NCBI GenBank assembly: GCA_023052935.1
Contig: CM041292.1
Coordinates: 77,075,669 to 77,139,668 of the forward strand
DNA: 64,000 nucleotides
Direction of reading: 5' to 3'
Source of the DNA: Piezodorus guildinii
Lineage: Eukaryota; Arthropoda; Insecta; Hemiptera; Pentatomidae
Part shown: positions 57,063 through 64,000 of the stretch, piece after piece
Layout of the letters: each line of letters opens with the position of its first letter
Numbering within the stretch: position 1 is the stretch's first letter
Position numbers and translations under genes: made by a program
The notes under the pieces: generated by a model
Told to the model about the DNA's origin: nothing
What the model saw: the letters and a program-made list of their open reading frames with translations, nothing else
Databases searched by the model: none

Positions 57063-59059
57063 AAAAATTTCTTATTCTCCTCTTCCCCCTACAAAAATCG
57101 ACGCGAAAAAATCTGAGACTGTGAAGGGTTCTAAAAAATTCTTAGCAGATTCCAAATTTCTATTTTTTTTAGTTGTTTGAGTCAAAAACTAGTTTTACTG
57201 TACTACTAATAATACATCTACACGTTTGTGTATTTACATCAATTATGTGAGTATGTAGCTTTATATTATGGATTCTTTTGTTTATTTTCAAAATAACCAG
57301 TATATTCTTTTTGTTTTTCATTTGAAGCAGTGGCTCATACCTTTTTAGTTTTGCTTACTTATTATTGTTTCCAATGGCAGAGGTTCCAGAATCATTAGAT
57401 TTCGGGCTAAATTGATTGATTTCGAGATTGTGAAGATTAAAGTCATAAGTTTATGTTTCTAATTAAGTTCGGGCTTTCGATGTCAGAAACCATAAGGACC
57501 TTTATTATTTGTCTGTTTTCTTTTTTTTTACATAGTGTTCAGGATTAGGCCGCCTACTTTTGAACAGACTTTCAGTATAGACTTCTTGAGAAACGCAAAA
57601 TTCAAATAAGAGTATCTTTAACGACAATGCAGAGGAATTAAATGTAGGTTATATTTAATATATTTCAGAGTAGGGGTAGGGTCGGAGTTTAAGGAAAATA
57701 AATAGCATGATTATTACATCATATTAGGAAGGAAATTCCAATTGGGATCTGCTGCTCAACTTTGCTGAGTGACTATGAGTACACAGCATATCGGATCAAT
57801 TTTGAAGACAATTTCAAAGAAAAAAGATAGAGGGAGATTCTGCCAAATAGGAAATACATATATTTTACTAATTTCGAAATCGATCATGGACATATGAAAA
57901 TCCAGACCAGCCTCAATATATGTGGTGATGCAGGATTCTCAGTGAGTCCAAGATTATGGTCTCCGCCATGTTTTGCAACTGATTTTTTCCGAGTCCATAA
58001 TTCTCCAAAAATAATCTAGTGGCTTTATTTTTAATTAAGCTTATCTTATGGCAGATATAGTTCTTACTTCATGGTTAAATATGTCATTGTTAGGCGATTT
58101 ATTCTAGAATAAAGATTTCTTTTCTATCTATCTAAATATCAGTTGATTAAATTTAGTATGAATCAGAAAACCGAAATTGGGATGAGAGGAAACAATACTT
58201 ATCTTTAATATTCTGGATCATCATTCCTTTACGCTATCCTAGGTGGATTTTATACAAATAATTGATGTTTGCAGTTATAACACTATATAAAACAATCCAA
58301 AATTACTACATATAATGTATTGACATTGATGGTTTTTAAATTTTACTTCCTTTATGAATAAAATGTTCTAATACAGTGTTTGAAGTTTAAAAGAGGTTTT
58401 CAAATCTCAATTTTCCTGATTTCTTGGGTTTTAAATTATTAGGGGAGAATGGGATGGGGGTGACACCCTGACACATGAGGGAGCGTACGAAGTAAAGAAA
58501 ACTGATATTTAAAAGTTTGCCATTGAACGGTTCTCAGAGGGGACTTCTAGGAAACATCCAGGAAACAGCGAGAGATAAGGTGTCTGTCATTTCTCCAAGG
58601 GGCTTCAGAAAACTTTTCAAAAGTTTCTCTTCAATTGCAAACTATTTCATTTCAGCTTCTATAGGGCTCCTTGTTTCCATTGAATCGGGTCTTTTTAAAC
58701 GAAGCACAATTTGCTCCTGGTCTAGAACAAAGGAACAACACAGTTCTCAACAGGCATCTTTAAATAGATTCTCATAAAACTTTATAGCAGAAATAATTAC
58801 CAATAGTAGAATATCTGAGAGAACTGCTTTGTCCTCATTCATCACCAGTACAACTAATTACGAATGAGTATATGTTTTTATATAAATGCTTTGTGATATA
58901 AGTGTTATTGGCATATCGTAGAACCTTTGTTATATTGTAGAAAGCTCATTTATATTGCCATCACCTATTTATACACATGGGATAGAGTTGGAGGTTTAAT
59001 AAATTATAAAATCTTATCAAAATCAAAATATTCAAAAATCCTAAGTTCCACATTTTTAG
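57063..59059. other. spacer, GC-richer 58440-58790, no gene recognised
   Basis: An 86-codon plus frame (58517-58777) lies in the less AT-rich stretch. No recognised family. The rest is AT-rich. Confidence 0.4.
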
Positions 59060-59560
59060 TCACCTAATTTATTTAATTTCCCCTACATGTTAGACAATGA
59101 GGGTGTTGCAACAGTGGGATAACAAGGAAGACTGCAACAATCCACTGTTGTCATTAAAGCGGTAACAATCTTAAAATCCTGTGCGCACAGGCTTCAGATC
59201 AGTCACCGTCCTCTTCTGCTCCATCTCCGCCCGGCGGCCTCCCTGGAACGGTATCCTCCCTCCTTGTTCGATTCATTTGGATGGCGTCTTCGTCTCCTCT
59301 GCCTCGGCTTTCCAGTGGTTCTCCATATATTGAAGTGGGCTGGCCCAAAAGCGGTTTTTCACTTGTAAATCAAAAAGGATACCTGTATCCCTTAGTAATT
59401 TGGCCCTTTAATGATTAACGGTTGTGCACTCCATGATAATGTACTTAGCAGTTTCCTGAACGTTGCATCTAGGAACCCTCCATGGCCTGTGAGGAATTGC
59501 GAAAACCAGTATTATGACCTTTTGTTGCATCCAAAATAGACATACCTTTTAATCCCGAAC
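59060..59560 (-). pseudogene. possible LINE RT C-terminal remnant
   Basis: The minus strand reads PHRPWRVPRCNVQETAKYII, then MECTTVNH, a stop, and RAKLLRDTGILF (about 59505-59385). The C...ET..yi..EC pattern resembles the Cys/His motif after the RT domain of R1/I-type LINEs, with a Tyr where His is usual. The flanks are decayed. Tentative. Confidence 0.35.
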
Positions 59561-59767
59561 ACCTTGCCCACATACCGCACACCACATATTGTTCGTAACA
59601 TGTCATTGCTTTGCAGTCCCAATATTCTTCCGAAGCGACTGATTCGACTCATGATTTAATAAATATATGAAAAGGAAATGAAATGGAAGTCATACCGATA
59701 GGAAATTCCTTTCCTAGCTATCATTATTTCTTAATAATATTATTATACATTTACTTTTTATGTGATA

Positions 59768-60012
59768 TGAATATATCTATTTATTTATTTCGCCCAACCT
59801 TGTCATAGGGCAACACGAGTATTAATAGCATTGCATGGATGAGATGCATATACTACCTATTCCCATCTTCAATTAGTTTTCACCTGTCCTCGCCTCAGTC
59901 TCCACCACTCCAGCTTCCTCTTCTTCTCTTGAAGGTGGTCTTCCACGATCCGGGCCAGTCCTTCCTCCGTCAAAAAGTCTTGGGCCCTTTGACGTTTTCT
60001 ACCCGTAAATAA
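59768..60012 (-). pseudogene. possible LINE 3' end with short open C-terminus
   Basis: On the minus strand an open stretch reads FTGRKRQRAQDFLTEEGLAR, IVEDHLQEKKRKLEWWRLRR, then GQVKTN and a stop (about 60012-59874). It is followed by 'gggcaac', 'ttgggcgaaataaataaata', an (AAAT)n-type tail. Charged, helical C-terminus plus microsatellite tail suggests the end of a LINE ORF2. An exon of an unknown host gene is the alternative. Confidence 0.35.
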
Positions 60013-60291
60013 ACGTTCGGAGGAATATATAGTTTATTTTAGACTCTACAACTGGGACATAGAGGGTCTATCTAAAAAGAAAGTCGTATTGAAGCATGTA
60101 AGATTAAACAAAAAGCAGAGGTAATTGAATGGAGAAGATAATAATATACTATTTACGCTACGCCTAAATAATATATTAGTAAGGATGCTGAATGTTGTAG
60201 CAACACACCATAGGTTTGGTCATTTATAAATTAAGCATTTGCTCTGCAACATACCTATTTCAAGATTATTGTTTTACAAAAGAAGTAATTT

Positions 60292-61627
60292 ATTTAACTT
60301 TATTTTGCCTACACACGAAATATATAGTAAGGGAAATTAAAGATCATGAAACTTTTCGAATTCGAGTGTGTGTTGTAAATCAAGCTTGAAAACGATAAGT
60401 TTTATAAAACTGAAATTTAATATTTTTTCCATATACCTGACATTTTACAGCAGCTTTTTCATCAAAATCGGCGAACCAGAAGAGCCACCATTTATATCAT
60501 GCATTTTGCACCTTTTGAAAATGTTTTCAAAAACGGGCATTTACGATTTGATTATATACCGAATATTTGAATTTTTCTCCTTTAAAGGGCCTTTAATTTT
60601 GTAGATTCCACAAAATTAACCACATTGTTTTAGCATTGATAAGAAAATTATACAAGTTAAACCAATTTGACAACCGACTATAGCAGAACAGGCCAAATAT
60701 ATTTGACTAGGTTTTTTTTTTTTTTAACGAACATAAGAATAGAAATATAATAATAGTAATAGGCTTACCGAACCCGAAGGTTCGATGCCGATACCACCAA
60801 AGTCTGCCTACACAGACTTGTCCAATGTTCAACGTTCAAGCCCAAGCCCCCGCCCGAGATCAGCCTTAACGCAATCCTCCCATCGACGCTCCGGCCTACC
60901 TTTCGGGAGCCTACCAGTCGGTTCAGCGAGTACCAACTTTCTTGGAATCCGCTCCTCCCCGGGCCCAACCACTTTACGCGCCCATTTGAGTCTCCGCGAT
61001 ACTATCTGCTCAATTATATTCACAGGATACAATTTCCGCAATTCTGCGTTGTGCAACCTTCTAAAATCCTCTGAGGCCTCATCTCTCTTCGGACCCAATA
61101 TTTTGCGCAGTACCTTACTTTCGAAAACCTTAAGCCGTTGTTCATCCTTCAAAGTTAGCGGCCACGTTTCACATCCGTAAAGAACCGTCGGAAGTATAAT
61201 AGTTTTATAAATTCTAAACTTTAAGTTTTTAGATAGAAGCCGCCAGCTAAGTAACTTGGCAACTGAATAATAACATCCATTTCCCACCTTTAACCGGGAC
61301 TTTATTTCTTCCTGGATTTCATTTTTTAAGAATAGCAATATAGATGTATAATATACCGTTGGAAAGGTAAAGATTTTAGAAAAAATGTTATCATATATAT
61401 ACACAGTTGTATAAAGTAATGGAGTGTGATTAGAAGTGGATAAAACTATATGATTTTTGTAAACAGTAATTTCTATTGTTAAATTATATAATCTGAAACA
61501 CATGTTTCCATCTAATGTTAATGTAATCCTTTTACATTTTATCAACTTTAACTTCATTTAAAAGTTCTTGAACTGATTTGAACATCGGAGGTAAGTGAAA
61601 GTCATGTGTTGCACGTACCAGATTTTT
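60292..61627 (+). mobile_element. family X, copy L, interrupted by an RTE fragment
   Basis: 5' part 60292-60749 (tttattttgcctacacacga, atatatagtaagggaaatta, 'ggcctttaattttgtagatt'). After the RTE insertion it resumes at 61343 (gatgtataatataccgttgg) and ends 'ggaggtaagtgaaagtcatg', 'ttgcacgtaccagattttt' near 61627. Confidence 0.8.
60750..61327 (-). mobile_element. RTE-clade LINE, 5'-truncated, with 15-bp target duplication
   Basis: aagaatagaaatata (60735-60749) and aagaatagcaatata (61328-61342) differ at one base. The minus-strand insert covers the C-terminal fifth of the RTE protein: NEIQEEIKSRLKVGNGCYYS at the truncation, IYKTIILPTVLYGCETW, GPKRDEASEDFRRLHNAELR, and NLRVR at the 3' end. One frameshift lies near 60850. 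The tail is an imperfect (TAT/TAC)n. Confidence 0.95.
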
Positions 61628-62224
61628 TTGGTTTTTTATAAATCTTTATATGCTTATTTAATACGCAACATAACATACAAAGGAAATTAGTAATTGTAAT
61701 TCGGTTCCCCCAGCCACCTCAGACTGTTACACCTTGAGCTCAGGTAAGAGCCCATTGTAGGAGGAGAATAGCTACCGATAAACTGTGATGTGGGTGTGTT
61801 ATTTATAATGGGACAGCAGGAGCTGGAGGAAGGGGTCTCCCTAGGGTGGCTATTGTCAGGACGGCGAAGACAGAGGCCCACAAAGGAGCGGAGACATCTG
61901 GTCCTCCCGAGGTGAGAAAAAACAACGGATAACCGGGAATAAAGGAATCCCCAACGACCTGGAGGATATGTTTTCTGAAGAAACACCGAAAGGAAGGGTG
62001 AGGCCTTGTATGCCGCCTATCACAACAGTGGCATAGTCTTTAGAATAACATAGCAACATTGGAACTGATAATGTATCCGAGTAAGGGAGTCAGAACCTTT
62101 CGGGAGCTCCAAGGTATCTATGTCTACCCACAGTATTTATCCAACCTAGAATTCATTTGAAATAAAATAATTTCGCAGCATTTCTTTGTTTTTTTTTCTT
62201 TACATTTGTCACTTGTTTTTGTAC
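61628..62224. other. spacer, GC-richer 61690-62110, no gene recognised
   Basis: 99- and 67-codon minus frames overlap here. They are Ser/Pro/Arg-rich by composition and match nothing known to me. Confidence 0.4.
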
Positions 62225-62585
62225 AATAAAAGGAGACAAGATATACCCTTCAAATTATTACAAAATTGTTTATAATTTCCAAATAACTATATTAGGGTAT
62301 AACTGTTTACATAGCTTTTAATAAATATAAAAATAAATTAACTAAAATGAAAATAATAAATAATTCAAAGGAATATGGAATATCACCGCTGCTTTAAACG
62401 CAAATGACAAAACGCTATATATCTGTTAGTTCTGAACAAATTTCAATGATTTTTTATTTGTTTAATAGAAAATTTAATTTTTTCATTGTTTATCGCGCTT
62501 TCGTGTAAACTCTATACATATTTTTCTCTATCTTCATAAAAGGCTGAATTATGAGCGTATTTCTTATATACTCCACAAGCTCCAA
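62225..62585 (+). repeat. family Y repeat, first half
   Basis: 'aactatattagggtataact', 'ggaatatcaccgctgc', 'ctgttagttctgaacaaatt', 'gtttatcgcgctttcg', 'ctatacatatttttctctat' match 4321-4810 in order. The second half is absent. Confidence 0.65.
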
Positions 62586-62691
62586 CAGTGGCAGGATGTT
62601 GTAGGGTCTTGTAACTAAAACATAGATTAAGATAGATGTAAGCTGTTGTTCAAGACACCAACAAAGCCAGAGGCGAGCCCCATCAATGATA

Positions 62692-63936
62692 TTGGGTTGT
62701 GTCACATGAAATGTCCGTTTTCAAGGTAAAGGGTTTTTATTAAAAATACGATACGAAAACAAGATAATTTTTTTCGAAGTATTTACCTTCTTTTTCTATT
62801 CATTTTTCCCAAGGTGACACCAATTTTTTTATCTCCGAACCGAAAAACTCTGAGCTTTGAAGTGAAACAAAATCTGAAAACGCACTTATCACTTGATCAT
62901 CATTTTCAAAAAGTTTTCCTTTGACGAAGTTGTCTAAATTCCTGAACAGGTGATAATCTGTTGGAGACAAGTAGGGAGAATATGGTGGGTGCGGAGGAAC
63001 TTCGTAGCACAGTTATTTCAATTTTTGAAACATGGGGTCTAGTTTTGTCGTGTAAGAGTATAGGACACTTTCGATTTACCAATCCAGGTTGTTTTTTTAA
63101 ATAATTTTGTGTCCATTTCATTGCAGTACGTTGAAGAGGTAATGGTTTCACCTCTAGGTAAAAAGGAATAATGAATTATCCCAGCCACGGGCCACCATAC
63201 CATACTTTGGGATGCAAATTCGGTTTTGGCATTTGCCCCGGGGTTTCGTCGATGTTCAACCACTGCCCTGACCGACGCTGATTGTCATATGCGATCCATT
63301 TTTCATCGCATGTAATTATTCTTTCAAGGAAAGGCTCGGTTTTTTGCATCGCAAGCAAAGAAACGCAGGTCTCAAGGCGTTTCAATTGCTGCCGCTCAGT
63401 GAGATCATGAGGTACCCATGTATCCAGCTTTTTTACTTTTCCAATACACTTTAAATGTCTGGAAACGGTAAATACACTTGCATGAGAGTCCTTTAACTGT
63501 TTGGTAGGAGTTTCCTTCTACTGTATGTTTGAGGACATCGTTGTCTATTACGGACGGAGGTCTCCCTCGGGGCAAGTTTTCCAAGTCGGTATCCTCAGCT
63601 GAAAAATTAGCATACCGACGGCGAATGGTCCGTTCATTAACACTCCCTTCCCCAAACGCCTTGCAAATATTTCTAGCGGCCTCAGCTGCTGAATGGCCGA
63701 GTTTAAACGCGTACAAAAATATTACTCGAAAATCGCGTGTTTCCATGTTCATATTTGAAGGTATACTAAAAAGTGGGTAATTGATTGGGAAGCTAATGTT
63801 TATAATACAAAGGTAGAGGATTAGTAACTGTTTACTTTAAATATGTAAACATTCGGAAGAAAACAACAGAGACCTGCAAAATCCTTTATGTATTTTAGAA
63901 ACTATAAAAACGGACATATCAAGTGAAACAACCCGA
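62692..63936 (-). mobile_element. mariner element, complete but inactive (1,245 bp)
   Basis: About 30-bp terminal inverted repeats: left ttgggttgtgtcacatgaaa with tgtccgtttt (62692-62721), right its complement (63907-63936), 25 of 30 positions matching. A TA duplication flanks it (62690-62691 and 63937-63938), the hallmark of Tc1/mariner insertion. Size and TIR length are typical of mariners. One transposase pseudogene fills it on the minus strand. Confidence 0.95.
62740..63746 (-). pseudogene. mariner transposase (D,D34D), inactivated
   Basis: Order on the minus strand: helix-turn-helix region METRDFRVIFLYAFKLGHSA and NERTIRRRYANFS (63746-63600), RGRPPSVIDND, first catalytic Asp in ITCDEKWIAYDNQRRSGQW (about 63320-63260), HYSF.PRGETIT..., and second Asp in PILLHDKTRPHV (about 63070-63035). 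The third motif is PPYSPYLSPTDYHLF, where the catalytic Asp of YSPDL is Tyr (plus-strand gta, 62971-62973). A Trp expected near the C-terminus is TGA. At least three frameshifts occur. The layout resembles the irritans-type mariners. The start METRDF is preferred to the ATG two codons upstream because family members begin there. Confidence 0.93.
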
Positions 63937-64000
63937 TATCATTGTCATAATCATTTCAAGAATTATCTTAGCAATTTCAAGTAATCACAACACGACTCCT

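Noticed and set aside
59060..59135. SINE-1 3' remnant (ttatttaatttcccctac...caacagtgggat)
   Set aside because: Only a loose match to the SINE-1 tail, without the diagnostic blocks.

Overview
This is a eukaryotic, AT-rich, repeat-dominated window with no convincing intact host gene. Non-LTR retrotransposons with microsatellite or poly(A) tails, tRNA-derived SINEs, a mariner element, Penelope-type 3' ends and foldback elements all point to an animal, most likely an arthropod. The species cannot be fixed from the sequence alone. The region reads as intergenic or intronic DNA built by successive layers of transposition. Every long open frame I could identify belongs to a mobile element, and most are broken.

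Layout. Positions 1-9,000 hold a Jockey-like LINE 3' end, a (TA)n tract, an unclassified repeat (family Y), two SINE families and a foldback element with minisatellite arms. From 9.9 to 16.8 kb there is a TIR-bearing MITE-like element, more SINE copies, and a Penelope-like element (PLE) 3' portion encoding a GIY-YIG-like C-terminus. The PLE sequence is followed by hammerhead-ribozyme-like motifs, two of them in inverted pairs. At 17.4-19.5 kb a 1.45-kb foldback composite (FB1) sits inside a copy of a high-copy repeat (family X). FB1 has arms made of a 21-bp minisatellite and a core of inverted SINE/tRNA-like units. At 19.7-24.6 kb there is a nest: a Jockey-like LINE carries both a 5'-truncated RTE LINE on the minus strand and a full-length 3.2-kb RTE LINE with an 11-bp target duplication. 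From 25.8 to 51.4 kb the window is mostly family X copies (orientations mixed, with one inverted pair), a second FB1 copy, SINE-1 copies with clear target duplications, and a 40-bp perfect palindrome. The last 10 kb hold a Jockey 3' end, LINE C-terminal remnants, an RTE fragment inside an X copy, and a complete but inactivated mariner (1,245 bp) at the right edge.

How the parts relate. The RTE and Jockey-like LINEs are the visible sources of reverse transcriptase and endonuclease. The SINEs carry pol III-type box A/B heads and 5'-truncated copies with target duplications, so they were mobilised by a LINE, but the partner is not identified here. FB1 has captured SINE-1-related units and carries TA target duplications, so it probably moves by a DNA (Tc1/mariner-like) mechanism; no autonomous partner is visible. 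GC-richer islands (about 2.0, 5.5, 7.8, 11.5, 13.3, 24.9, 37.7, 50.2, 52.2, 54.7, 58.5 and 61.8 kb) stand out from the AT-rich background. They are not repeated within the window, so any host regulatory sequence or exons would most likely lie there, but I recognise no gene in them.
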